This document shows positions 18,386 to 26,385 of a stretch of 64,000 bases of DNA, one piece after another (positions within the stretch are counted from its first letter, which is position 1; the number at the start of each line of letters is the position of its first letter). The translations under genes and the position numbers were made by a program. Source of the stretch: Winkia neuii (lineage in GTDB: Bacteria > Actinomycetota > Actinomycetes > Actinomycetales > Actinomycetaceae); contig NZ_CP118946.1 of the NCBI RefSeq assembly GCF_029011175.1, positions 1,302,001 through 1,366,000 on the forward strand. Reading direction: 5' to 3'. Under the pieces are notes generated by a model. It did no database searches. It saw only the letters and a list, made by a program, of their open reading frames with translations, and was not told the DNA's origin.

Positions 18386-19336
18386 TTACCTTCCTTCACT
18401 AATGCGTTCTATGGCGCGCAACCGAACTGGTGCGGAACGCGGATTTGTCTTCTGCTCTTCTTCATCGGCCTTTTGCGCTCCAGAGAAGACGAGGTTGAAG
18501 TTTGGAGCTAGTTCTGGTGGAACTACTGGCAAGTCGGGCGGAGCCTGAGAGGTGCTAGCCTCTTTGAAGGCAGCCTTAACTATTCGATCTTCCAAAGATT
18601 GGTATGCCTCCACAACCAACCTGCCACCCACATTCAGGCTGTTCAGGGCCGCGGGGATAGCATCCTCGAGGATGGACAATTCGTTGTTTACGGCTACGCG
18701 TAGAGCCTGAAAAGTCCGCTTCGCAGGATTGCCCCCTTTCCTTCTGGCGGGAGCAGGTATGGACGCGCGAACCAAAGCTACTAGTTGCCCAGACCGTTCT
18801 ATAGGCTCGCTTTCGCGCTTTTTCACGATTGCGCCAGCTATCTTGGCAGCAAATTTTTCTTCGCCGTAGACCCGCAGAATCCTAGTCAGTTCCTGTTTGC
18901 TAGCTTCTTGCAACAGTGTGGCAGCGGATTTCCCCTGCGATGTATCCATGCGCATGTCTAAGTACGTGTCGCGGGAGTAGGCGAAGCCGCGATCGTCCTG
19001 ATCTAGCTGGAAGGAAGATACTCCCAGGTCCATCAATATCCCATCGACTTTTCCGCCAGCCTGATCGGCGACATCGCCAATTCGATCGTAGGTGGTGTGA
19101 ATTGGAGTAAAACGGTCCCCGAAGGGCGAAAGGCGCTCGCCAGCAATCTGCAAAGCCTGCTCATCTCGGTCTATCCCGTACAAACGGACCTGCGGAAATT
19201 CTTTCAAGATGGCTTCGCTGTGGCCACCCATGCCAAGGGTGCAATCTACAAAAACGGCACCATCGTGAGCCGCTGGTTCCAGGAGTTCCAGACAGCGTGC
19301 AACCATTACCGGCACGTGTCCGTATTCCTTAGCCAT
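18386..19336 (-). CDS. rsmH: 16S rRNA (cytosine1402-N4)-methyltransferase
   Basis: SAM-dependent methyltransferase of the MraW family. Motifs: HVPVMVARCLELL, FVDCTLGMGGHS (SAM binding), DGILMDLGVSSFQLD, RGFAY and the C-terminal VEAYQSLEDRIVK. 316 residues. GGAAGGCGG lies five bases before the ATG. The 98 to 100 bases between mraZ and rsmH hold an imperfect 9-bp hairpin (about 19382-19407) and no gene. Confidence 0.97.
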   Translation of the reverse strand: MAKEYGHVPVMVARCLELLEPAAHDGAVFVDCTLGMGGHSEAILKEFPQVRLYGIDRDEQALQIAGERLSPFGDRFTPIHTTYDRIGDVADQAGGKVDGILMDLGVSSFQLDQDDRGFAYSRDTYLDMRMDTSQGKSAATLLQEASKQELTRILRVYGEEKFAAKIAGAIVKKRESEPIERSGQLVALVRASIPAPARRKGGNPAKRTFQALRVAVNNELSILEDAIPAALNSLNVGGRLVVEAYQSLEDRIVKAAFKEASTSQAPPDLPVVPPELAPNFNLVFSGAQKADEEEQKTNPRSAPVRLRAIERISEGR

Positions 19337-19434
19337 GTAGACCGCCTTCCGTCAGGCCATAAGCTTGGATCCCCTCCGCTCTCTGAAGCCGGGGAAGTGG
19401 CCTCAGAAATCGGAGAGAAACCGAACCTATGCCC

Positions 19435-19866
19435 CTAGAACAAACCTGGGATTACCTCTTCAGCAGTGTCCGAGAACGCCTGCTCATGTTCCGCTAGGTA
19501 CTTCTGCCAAGAAGCTTGATCCCAAATCTCGATTCGAGATCCGGCACCAATCACCGTTACGTCTCGCTTCAACCCCGCATAGGTGCGAAGTAACGCGGGA
19601 ATGGTGATTCTTCCCTGCTTATCCGGTTTGTCGTCCATCGCTCCCGAGAGCATGATCCTGACGAAATCTCTAGCCTGCCTACTGGAGATAGGCGCCCGGC
19701 GGAGCTCTTCGTACATGTTTGCGAATTCCTGGGAGGTGAACATGTATAAGCAGCGATCCTGGCCCCTGGTTAGGACCAAGCCGTTTGAAAGTTCCTCGCG
19801 GTAGCGGGAAGGCAGAATGAGGCGCCCCTTGTCATCGAGCTTTGGCTCAGCTGTACCAAGGAACAC
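19435..19866 (-). CDS. mraZ: MraZ transcriptional regulator of the dcw cluster
   Basis: AbrB-fold DNA-binding protein; two SpoVT-like repeats are visible ([18 protein letters not shown] and [18 protein letters not shown]), each with the DxxGR motif. The GTG at 19866 gives the typical N-terminus [15 protein letters not shown] and is preceded by GAGGAGG at five bases; an ATG 13 codons upstream falls in the operator region. 143 residues. MraZ binds direct GTGG-type repeats upstream of its own gene; such repeats are present here. Confidence 0.96.
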   Translation of the reverse strand: MFLGTAEPKLDDKGRLILPSRYREELSNGLVLTRGQDRCLYMFTSQEFANMYEELRRAPISSRQARDFVRIMLSGAMDDKPDKQGRITIPALLRTYAGLKRDVTVIGAGSRIEIWDQASWQKYLAEHEQAFSDTAEEVIPGLF

Positions 19867-19883
19867 ACGCACCTCCTCACCGC

Positions 19884-19913
19884 TGAGCTCCACTTTACTC
19901 CACAATCAACCAC
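19884..19913 (-). promoter_or_regulatory. MraZ box array (three 10-bp direct repeats)
   Basis: On the minus strand three contiguous 10-mers each begin GTGG: GTGGTTGATT, GTGGAGTAAA, GTGGAGCTCA. The 10-bp phase and GTGG core match the known MraZ operator layout (repeats read by successive subunits of the MraZ ring). The array ends about 20 bases upstream of the mraZ GTG. A further TGGAG on the same strand lies at 19933-19929. Confidence 0.75.
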
Positions 19914-19986
19914 ATTGTGAAGCTAATCCTCCATTTTTCGCATTTCTGCCTAGATCAAACATCTACTGAACAGCTAATTTACCGAA

Positions 19987-20023
19987 TGGAGTGAAGTGGA
20001 GTAAAAATCCATACATAGTGGAG
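19987..20023 (+). promoter_or_regulatory. Second, inverted MraZ-box-like array
   Basis: TGGAG occurs at 19987-19991 and 19997-20001 (10 bp apart) and again at 20019-20023, all on the plus strand, so facing away from the first array. No plus-strand gene follows. Binding by MraZ is inference. Confidence 0.4.
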
Positions 20024-20063
20024 GACGACTGGCCACCCAGAGGGGTGGCAGTTAAAAATAAAA

Positions 20064-20092
20064 AGAGGGGAAGACTCTGCGTCTTCCCCTCT
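20064..20092 (-). terminator. Intrinsic terminator after the DUF3040 gene
   Basis: Perfect 12-bp stem (AGAGGGGAAGAC / GTCTTCCCCTCT) with a 5-base loop; on the minus strand it is followed by TTTTATTTTTAAC. It isolates the DUF3040-dinB-PAC2 unit from the mraZ promoter region. Confidence 0.9.
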
Positions 20093-20107
20093 CTACGAAA
20101 CTACTTA

Positions 20108-20500
20108 CTAGTAGCGGCCAGATTCGCCCTGACCGCGACGTTCCCATTTTTGCTGTTGCTTCTTCATAAAAGCAGATGAGGATGCACCCCTAGCCGTCTT
20201 TCCAGAAAGCTTCGCAACAACTTTTCTGTTCCAAGGCAGGGTGATTCCAAATACCATTACCAAGAATCCAACTACCGCCAGCGCCATGGCCGGCCACGTA
20301 TACCCGAGTGACACCGCAACCACAATGATCACCAATCCAAGAAGTGTCACGACACCCATAGCTGCCATAACCCTAGGAGGCGTCTTCCTTGGTGAGTTAG
20401 GAGCCTCTTTCGCCATGGCGGCATCGAAGGAAGGATCGCCCTCGCGCAGCTGGGCTTCCAAATCCGCAAGGACCTGCTTTTCGTAGTCAGACAGTCCCAT
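20108..20500 (-). CDS. DUF3040 membrane protein
   Basis: 130-residue actinobacterial family protein of unknown function, regularly found next to mraZ. The N-terminal MGLSDYEKQVLADLEAQL is the family hallmark; two membrane helices follow (about residues 47-68 and 72-92), then a basic tail with FMKKQQQKWERRGQG. The ATG at 20500 has GGAAGG upstream; the longer open frame upstream overlaps dinB. The 241 bases between it and mraZ hold the terminator and MraZ boxes. Confidence 0.88.
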   Translation of the reverse strand: MGLSDYEKQVLADLEAQLREGDPSFDAAMAKEAPNSPRKTPPRVMAAMGVVTLLGLVIIVVAVSLGYTWPAMALAVVGFLVMVFGITLPWNRKVVAKLSGKTARGASSSAFMKKQQQKWERRGQGESGRY

Positions 20501-20555
20501 GACACCTTCCTTCGCTATAAATGTGTCTTCACTCTCAGGATAGAGCATTACCGCC

Positions 20556-21791
20556 CTATTTCCCCAACTCGTTCCTTTCCTTCCGGTCACCCAGCAGCGA
20601 CGCGGGCCGCAAAGCGCTGGCGCCAAATCGGGCCGCAATTCCGTCCATCGCACTCTCGGCTGCCCGGCGCGTATCTTGGCCGTCGATGGTTAGCTGTATT
20701 CCGACCTCTGCCGAAACTAGCCCTTCGACACGCAGACCAACCAGCCTATAGCCACCGGTTGGCAATGGCACAGAATGCGCCAAAGTGCGCGCCACCTTAT
20801 AGATATCTGCACCTAGATCAGTTGCCGGCACGGTTTTTGACCTAGTCACTGTTCTAAAGTCGGCACCGCGCAACTTGACCACGATTGTCTGCCCCTGCCA
20901 TTTTGCGGCGCGTAGCTTAGCAGCGCACTCGTGTGCCTGCGCTAAAAGCACTTCTTCTAACCTAGGGAATGCGGTTACATTTTGTTCGAAGGTAACCTCA
21001 GTACCGATCGACTTTTCGGGGCCGCTCTCGCCTACCTTTGACGCATCAATTCCCAAACTAATCTGTGCCAGTCTTGCCCCTGCCGCTTTTCCTACCTTGC
21101 GCTGCAGATCAGACTCGGGAACCTGCGCCAACTGGCCAATAGTACGAACGCCAGACCGCAGCAAAATCTCTTGGACCCTCTTTCCCACTCCAGGAAGTGC
21201 ACCTACGGGCAAATCATGTAGGAACGCGGACACAGCGGTATCTGGAACCAGTAATATCCCGTCGGGCTTCGCATGCGAGGACGCAATTTTTGCTACCAAT
21301 TTCGAGGGCGCAATGCCTACCGATGCCGCAATCCCCAGTTCGGTTTTGATGCGACGGCGAAGAGCAATTGCGATCTGCGTGGAGGAGCCAAATATCTTTC
21401 GGACTCCAGACACGTCCAGGTAAGCTTCATCCACGCTTACCTTCTGAAACGCAGGAGTATAGGAAGACAAGATCTTCATTACCTCGGCCGACACCTGGGA
21501 GTACACCCCTTTGCGGGTGGGCAACACCACCGCCCTGGGGCAAAGGCGAACTGCACGCGACACCGGCATGCCGGCATGCACGCCGTAGGCCCGCGCTTCG
21601 TAGGTAGCAGAAGTGACTACGCCCCTGTTCGAGTGCCCACCGACAATCAGAGGCTTTCCTACCAGTTCCGGATGATCCAGCAGTTCGACGGAAGCGAAAA
21701 AACAATCCATGTCGACGTGCAAGATATTGGCATGCGAGTCGTCTTTTCCCCACCCATGCCTGGCACTGGCTAGCCTAGGCGAATTAGACAT
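20556..21791 (-). CDS. dinB: DNA polymerase IV (Y family)
   Basis: Translesion polymerase. Catalytic motifs: HVDMDCFFASVE (first Asp pair) and VSVDEAYLDVSG (Asp-Glu pair); the little-finger domain follows (SIGTEVTFEQNV). 411 residues. It begins a few bases after the PAC2 gene stop, so it is probably cotranscribed with it. No LexA box was seen before it, in contrast to lexA and recA in this window. Confidence 0.95.
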   Translation of the reverse strand: MSNSPRLASARHGWGKDDSHANILHVDMDCFFASVELLDHPELVGKPLIVGGHSNRGVVTSATYEARAYGVHAGMPVSRAVRLCPRAVVLPTRKGVYSQVSAEVMKILSSYTPAFQKVSVDEAYLDVSGVRKIFGSSTQIAIALRRRIKTELGIAASVGIAPSKLVAKIASSHAKPDGILLVPDTAVSAFLHDLPVGALPGVGKRVQEILLRSGVRTIGQLAQVPESDLQRKVGKAAGARLAQISLGIDASKVGESGPEKSIGTEVTFEQNVTAFPRLEEVLLAQAHECAAKLRAAKWQGQTIVVKLRGADFRTVTRSKTVPATDLGADIYKVARTLAHSVPLPTGGYRLVGLRVEGLVSAEVGIQLTIDGQDTRRAAESAMDGIAARFGASALRPASLLGDRKERNELGK

Positions 21792-21794
21792 TAC

Positions 21795-22766
21795 TTAGGC
21801 TGATTTGCTGGGGCCATCTACCGGCCCATCAGCGCGGTGACGCCCCTTCGGCTTAGGTGGCACTGCAGTCTGGCCCTGGTCGGCACGCTGCTGGTCGGTA
21901 TTGCGCAAAAAGTCTTCGAAACGCTCGGCAAGATCGTCCCCGCTGGGGATTTTCACTGGTGAATCGGAAACTTGCAATTGCGAAATATCCAACGAATCGA
22001 CGCGCTGCTCCAGTTGGGCGATGACGCCGCCAATCTCAGCAGATTCCTGCACTTCCAGGTCAAGCCTCTTTGAGAGCATGTCAGAAGCGGCAGCCAAATC
22101 ACCAATTGGCAAATCCAGTCCAGTAAGATCGCTGATTCGCGAAATTAACGCTGTTGCTGCAGCCGGGTAGTCAGAGTCCATCACGTAGTAGGGCACCCCT
22201 ACCGTAAGACCAATGGAATCGATCCCCTGCTGCCCCAGGCTGTACTGCAGGAACATTCCCATGGAAGCGGAAAACTGCATGGTGCCGATTTGCTCGTCTT
22301 GCGGAGGCAGTAGATCCGGACGCGTTCCAGTCTGGTTCACTAGCGGAGGACGCGTGTGCGGAGTGGCAGCTGGCAACCCCAGGACGTTAATAGCGGTCTC
22401 GACTCCCACCTCTTTGGCATACTCGGATACCACTTGGGCGAACTCATTCCAACGCAGATCCGGCTCAGGCCCGTGCAAGATCAAGATTTCTTGTCCCGAA
22501 TAATCGGTAACCTTGTCGATGGCGATTTCAGGAGGCTCCATATCCGTTACAGTCCATTGGGACAAAGTCGCCAAGGGACGGCGGGCACGATAATCGACAA
22601 GTTTGTCTGTATCGAAAGTCACTACGCGCTCTGCCTGCAAAGATGGCAGCAATTGTTCTAGCGTAAGCCGGCCGGCGTGTCCCGCATCAATAGCGCCATA
22701 CATGTGGTGGAGCATAACCCGCGAGCGCACCGGCACATCAGAGATCTGAGAGATTAGCTCTGTCAT
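21795..22766 (-). CDS. PAC2-family protein
   Basis: Member of the PAC2 (proteasome assembly chaperone 2-like, DUF75) family, conserved in actinobacteria; the precise role is unknown. Motifs: VDYRARRPLATLSQW, ILHGPEPDLRWNEFAQVV, GLTVGVPYYVMDSDYPAAA, followed by a C-terminal helical part and a charged tail. The ATG at 22766 follows GGAGGTAAAA; an upstream ATG four codons earlier includes that site and is rejected. 323 residues. Confidence 0.9.
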   Translation of the reverse strand: MTELISQISDVPVRSRVMLHHMYGAIDAGHAGRLTLEQLLPSLQAERVVTFDTDKLVDYRARRPLATLSQWTVTDMEPPEIAIDKVTDYSGQEILILHGPEPDLRWNEFAQVVSEYAKEVGVETAINVLGLPAATPHTRPPLVNQTGTRPDLLPPQDEQIGTMQFSASMGMFLQYSLGQQGIDSIGLTVGVPYYVMDSDYPAAATALISRISDLTGLDLPIGDLAAASDMLSKRLDLEVQESAEIGGVIAQLEQRVDSLDISQLQVSDSPVKIPSGDDLAERFEDFLRNTDQQRADQGQTAVPPKPKGRHRADGPVDGPSKSA

Positions 22767-22778
22767 TTTTACCTCCAC

Positions 22779-22916
22779 CTTCTTTAGCTATTAGCCTATA
22801 TGTTCTGTCTGACAGTTGATGTCCCAACATGACCAACTATCATTTTGGTCTGACACAATAGGTTAACTTTCAATCTGTCTAACAAGAAACTTACTACCGT
22901 TATTCCAAGGATAAGC
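22779..22916 (+). promoter_or_regulatory. Divergent promoter region PAC2/helD with repeated GTCTGACA
   Basis: The 138-base gap between divergent genes holds GTCTGACAG (22807), GTCTGACAC (22848) and GTCTAACAA (22877), and a plus-strand promoter-like TTGATG-16-TATCAT (22816-22843) that would start transcription near 22850. The repeats may be operators; read by eye only. Confidence 0.35.
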
Positions 22917-25085
22917 GTGACTTCTACCCCAATGGACCAAGAGCAGCCCGCAGTCGATCGTGCCTACCGGGCACTTGACGCAGCTCGGTCTAGCTACCGA
23001 CGCCAACAGCGCAAGGCTGAGGCCGCAGGAGCTCAAGGGTCTCCTCAGGCCCGCTCTGAACGAGATGCAATCGCAGCTCATTTTGGTGATCAGGCGACTC
23101 GCTTGGAGCAGGTGGAAGACAAGCTTGTGTTTGGCAGATTGGATATGACATCCGATCATGCCCCTTCGCCTCGCTACATTGGCAGGGTGGGTCTTTCCGA
23201 GGAGGGCAAGACCATTTTGGTTGATTGGCGCGCACGGGCCGCTACCCCGTTTTATCGGGCTACTCCCGCCCATCATGAGGGCGTGGTCAGGCGTCGCCAT
23301 ATCGGCACGAAGCTGCGGAAAGTGGTCTCGGTTGAGGACGATCTTTTCGATGTGTCAGCTTCCGAAAATGTTTCCTTGGCAGGCGAGGGCGCCCTTTTCG
23401 CCGCGATGAATTCTGCGCGCGGTGGTCATATGGGCGACATTGTGACTACCATTCAGGCAGAGCAGGACGAGGTTATTCGTTCTGAGGCTAAAGAACTTCT
23501 AGTGGTTCAGGGCGGCCCGGGCACGGGCAAGACTGCTGTAGCGCTACATCGCGCGGCTTATCTACTGTATTCAGAACGCGAGAAGCTGCAACGGTCAGGG
23601 GTGCTTATTGTTGGCCCATCCAGGCGTTTCTTGCGGTATATCGAACAGGTATTGCCGGCATTGGGGGAAACGGGTGTCGTCTCTGTAACGATGGGTGACC
23701 TGCTCCCAGGTATTAGCGCCGTTTCCCATGACAGTGACGCCCTCGCGCGTCTAAAGGGCTCCCTAGAATGGATAAAAATCGCGAAGAGGGCGGTAGCTTC
23801 CAGGCGTCGCATTCCGGAGGCTCCCATAACGATGCGCGTATCCGGCGTGACCGTCACTCTTCTTCCAGAGGACGTGAAGGCTGCTGCTCGGCGGGCAAAA
23901 CAAGCATCTAGAGCGCACAATGTGGCGCGCACTACCTTCGCCCTCACGCTGCTAGAAAAACTCACCGATAGCTACCTGGCCGCAGACGAAAATCTAAGTT
24001 CGTCTGACAGGGCTTGGGTGCGTGAAGAACTGCGCACGAACATTGATGTAAAGCGCAATATCAACCTGTGCTGGATGCCCGAGTCCGCCACTGCCCTACT
24101 CCGCAAGCTCTATTCACGCCCGCAGCTCCTAGCAGCATGCGCCCCCAGTTTCACCGCCGAGCAAGTTGCCGCTCTGCAGCGGCCAACCGATGCTGCTTTT
24201 ACGGTAGAGGACATTCCCATCCTCGACGAACTGGCAGAGTTGTTGGGCCCTTCAGATGTGTTTGCTGCGGCAGCCCGCGAGCGCGTTGCTAGGCAAGAAC
24301 AGGCCATAGCGAGGGCGCAGCAAGCCCTGGATATGGATGGCCTGGGCGGAGGGATCGTGAATGCCCAGCTACTCGCGGAACGCACACAGGGGCAGGCTGA
24401 TTCTTCGACATTGGCAGAGAAGGCCCGAGCCGACAGGTCCTGGACTTTTGGCCACATAGTCGTAGATGAGGCGCAGGAGCTCTCGCCCCTAGCATGGGCT
24501 GCTTTGCTCAGGCGCTGTCCCTCTCGCTCGTTCACAGTGGTAGGCGACCTAGCACAAAGGACGGGAACCAGTGCGAAAGATTGGACGGAAATCCTTGGGC
24601 CAGCTGCCCGCGGATACTCCGGTACGGCTATCTTGTCGATTTGCTACCGCACCCCACAAACCATTATGGAGGCAGCTGAAAAAGTCGCCCGCGCCCTCGG
24701 CAGACCAATCGACTACCCGGTAAAGGCCGTCCGCGACCTACCAGATTGTCTGCGATTGCACCAGAGTGAAGGCCTTGCGCGCAGTGTCAGTCAGCTTGCC
24801 CAAATTGCCTGCGAAGAGCTGGACTTAGAGCACGGCACGGGGCAGGGCCAGGTGGCAGTCATTGCCGAAAAAGAGATAAGGCAGAAACTGACTTTCTCGG
24901 ATCCACGTATCAACGTTCTTTCTGCCCGCGCCTCGAAGGGACTGGAATACGACGTAGTCATCCTGGTTGAACCTATCCAGATGCAGGATCGTCCTGGGGA
25001 TCTATACGTAGCAATGACTAGGCCAACTAAGAGACTCGAGGTCGTCTATTCTGAAAAACTGCCAGAAGGATTCACTTCTAAATAG
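22917..25085 (+). CDS. helD: HelD-like RNA polymerase recycling ATPase (UvrD-type SF1)
   Basis: Superfamily 1 ATPase resembling HelD/HelR, which inserts arms into RNA polymerase and releases stalled or rifamycin-bound complexes. The N-terminal 70 residues are a charged coiled coil, then the HelD-typical VDWRARAATPFYRATP, Walker A GGPGTGKTAVALH (199-211), Walker B VVDEAQELSPLAW, and C-terminal ASKGLEYDVVILVEP and YVAMTRPTKRLEVVY. 722 residues is the usual size. The GTG start has AAGGATAAGC upstream. It stands alone on the plus strand. A repair helicase of the UvrD family is less likely given the middle-domain motif. Confidence 0.88.
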   Translation: MTSTPMDQEQPAVDRAYRALDAARSSYRRQQRKAEAAGAQGSPQARSERDAIAAHFGDQATRLEQVEDKLVFGRLDMTSDHAPSPRYIGRVGLSEEGKTILVDWRARAATPFYRATPAHHEGVVRRRHIGTKLRKVVSVEDDLFDVSASENVSLAGEGALFAAMNSARGGHMGDIVTTIQAEQDEVIRSEAKELLVVQGGPGTGKTAVALHRAAYLLYSEREKLQRSGVLIVGPSRRFLRYIEQVLPALGETGVVSVTMGDLLPGISAVSHDSDALARLKGSLEWIKIAKRAVASRRRIPEAPITMRVSGVTVTLLPEDVKAAARRAKQASRAHNVARTTFALTLLEKLTDSYLAADENLSSSDRAWVREELRTNIDVKRNINLCWMPESATALLRKLYSRPQLLAACAPSFTAEQVAALQRPTDAAFTVEDIPILDELAELLGPSDVFAAAARERVARQEQAIARAQQALDMDGLGGGIVNAQLLAERTQGQADSSTLAEKARADRSWTFGHIVVDEAQELSPLAWAALLRRCPSRSFTVVGDLAQRTGTSAKDWTEILGPAARGYSGTAILSICYRTPQTIMEAAEKVARALGRPIDYPVKAVRDLPDCLRLHQSEGLARSVSQLAQIACEELDLEHGTGQGQVAVIAEKEIRQKLTFSDPRINVLSARASKGLEYDVVILVEPIQMQDRPGDLYVAMTRPTKRLEVVYSEKLPEGFTSK

Positions 25086-25136
25086 TTTTTCGACAAACCG
25101 CTTGCTCAGCACACTTTGCGATGACACTATTTATAC

Positions 25137-26342
25137 ATGCCCAAAGTTTTACTTCTGGAAAATCCTCACCCCGATGCCGACGCGATCTACCGCCAGGCGG
25201 GATTCGAGGTTGAACGACGGGTCGGGGCGCTGGACGAGGACGAACTGATAGAGGCTCTTCAGGGAGTTGACGCGGTCGGGATACGGTCAAAGACCGCGAT
25301 CACCGAGAAGGTGTTAGCAAGCTGCCCACGTCTGTCTTGCATCGGCGCGTACTGTATAGGGACAAACCAGATCGACCTGTCCGAAGCCACCAGAAGAGGC
25401 GTCGCCGTCTTCAATGCCCCCTACTCCAACACGCGCTCGGTGGTAGAGATGGCAATATCTTTAATCATCGCGCTCAGCCGTCAGCTTCCCCAAAAGAACG
25501 CCGCCCTCCACCGCGGGGTGTGGCAGAAAAGCGCCGCTGGAGCCCATGAAGTCCGAGGAAAAACGCTGGGCATTATTGGCTATGGCCACATCGGCATGCA
25601 GCTGTCCGTATTAGCCGAAGCCATGGGAATGAAGGTTATCTTTTACGACACTGCCGAACGCCTCGCCCTCGGCAATGCCCACGGTTGCAAAACCATGGAA
25701 GAACTATTAGGACGCGCAGACGTAGTTTCCATCCACGTCGATGGGAACCCGACCAACGCGAACATGTTCGGCCCACAGCAATTCGAGCAGATGCAGCCTG
25801 GGGCAATCCTTCTAAATCTGTCGCGAGGATCAGTCATCGACTCTGGCGCCCTAGTGCAGGCTCTGGAAGCTGGAATGCTCAGTGGAGCTGCCATTGACGT
25901 GTTCCCAACCGAGCCGAAGAAGAATGGGGATCCATTCAACTCGCCACTGGCAAAGTTCGCGAATGTAGTACTTACTCCACACGTGGGCGGGTCTACCGAA
26001 GAAGCCCAACTAGATATTGGACAGTTCGTCACTTCAAAGGTTGTCGGCTATTTCCAATCCGCATCCAAAGACATGTCAGTGAATCTGCCAAACCTTACCC
26101 TCCCAGTTTCCAAAGACGCTCTGTACCGCGTGGCATACATTCACACCAACGCACCGGGGGTGCTTGCTGAAATAAACCACATTTTTGCCTCCCACGGGGC
26201 CAACATCAACGGGCAAATCCTTGGTACGCAGGGGCGCGTCGGGTACGTAATAACCGACATTTCCTCAGAATTGCCTGTCGAGACGGTTGCAGCCCTAAAA
26301 CGCGGCGAAGAAACCATCAAACTCCGCGTACTAACTCACTAA
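25137..26342 (+). CDS. serA: D-3-phosphoglycerate dehydrogenase
   Basis: First step of serine synthesis, oxidising 3-phosphoglycerate with NAD. NAD-binding motif GIIGYGHIGMQL, catalytic-region LNLSRGSVID and LTPHVGGSTEEAQ, and a C-terminal ACT domain (HTNAPGVLAEINHIFASHGA) that binds serine for feedback inhibition. At 401 residues it is the short E. coli-like form without the extra intervening domain of mycobacterial SerA. Only 51 bases separate it from helD. Confidence 0.95.
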   Translation: MPKVLLLENPHPDADAIYRQAGFEVERRVGALDEDELIEALQGVDAVGIRSKTAITEKVLASCPRLSCIGAYCIGTNQIDLSEATRRGVAVFNAPYSNTRSVVEMAISLIIALSRQLPQKNAALHRGVWQKSAAGAHEVRGKTLGIIGYGHIGMQLSVLAEAMGMKVIFYDTAERLALGNAHGCKTMEELLGRADVVSIHVDGNPTNANMFGPQQFEQMQPGAILLNLSRGSVIDSGALVQALEAGMLSGAAIDVFPTEPKKNGDPFNSPLAKFANVVLTPHVGGSTEEAQLDIGQFVTSKVVGYFQSASKDMSVNLPNLTLPVSKDALYRVAYIHTNAPGVLAEINHIFASHGANINGQILGTQGRVGYVITDISSELPVETVAALKRGEETIKLRVLTH

Positions 26343-26385
26343 GTTCTGCCAAGAGACAAATAGGAAAAGTAGATAGGCTTACCCC

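Noticed and set aside
19352-19360. Two-codon frame ATG-GCC-TGA after a GGAGG just upstream of rsmH
   Set aside because: Could be a leader mini-frame but is too short to support and may be chance.
20556-21791. dinB as an SOS gene
   Set aside because: No TCGAAC-N4-GTTCGA-like site near its start; it follows the PAC2 gene directly.
22807-22885. Possible CRISPR-like repeats
   Set aside because: Only three 8-9 base imperfect copies with uneven spacing; no array or cas genes.
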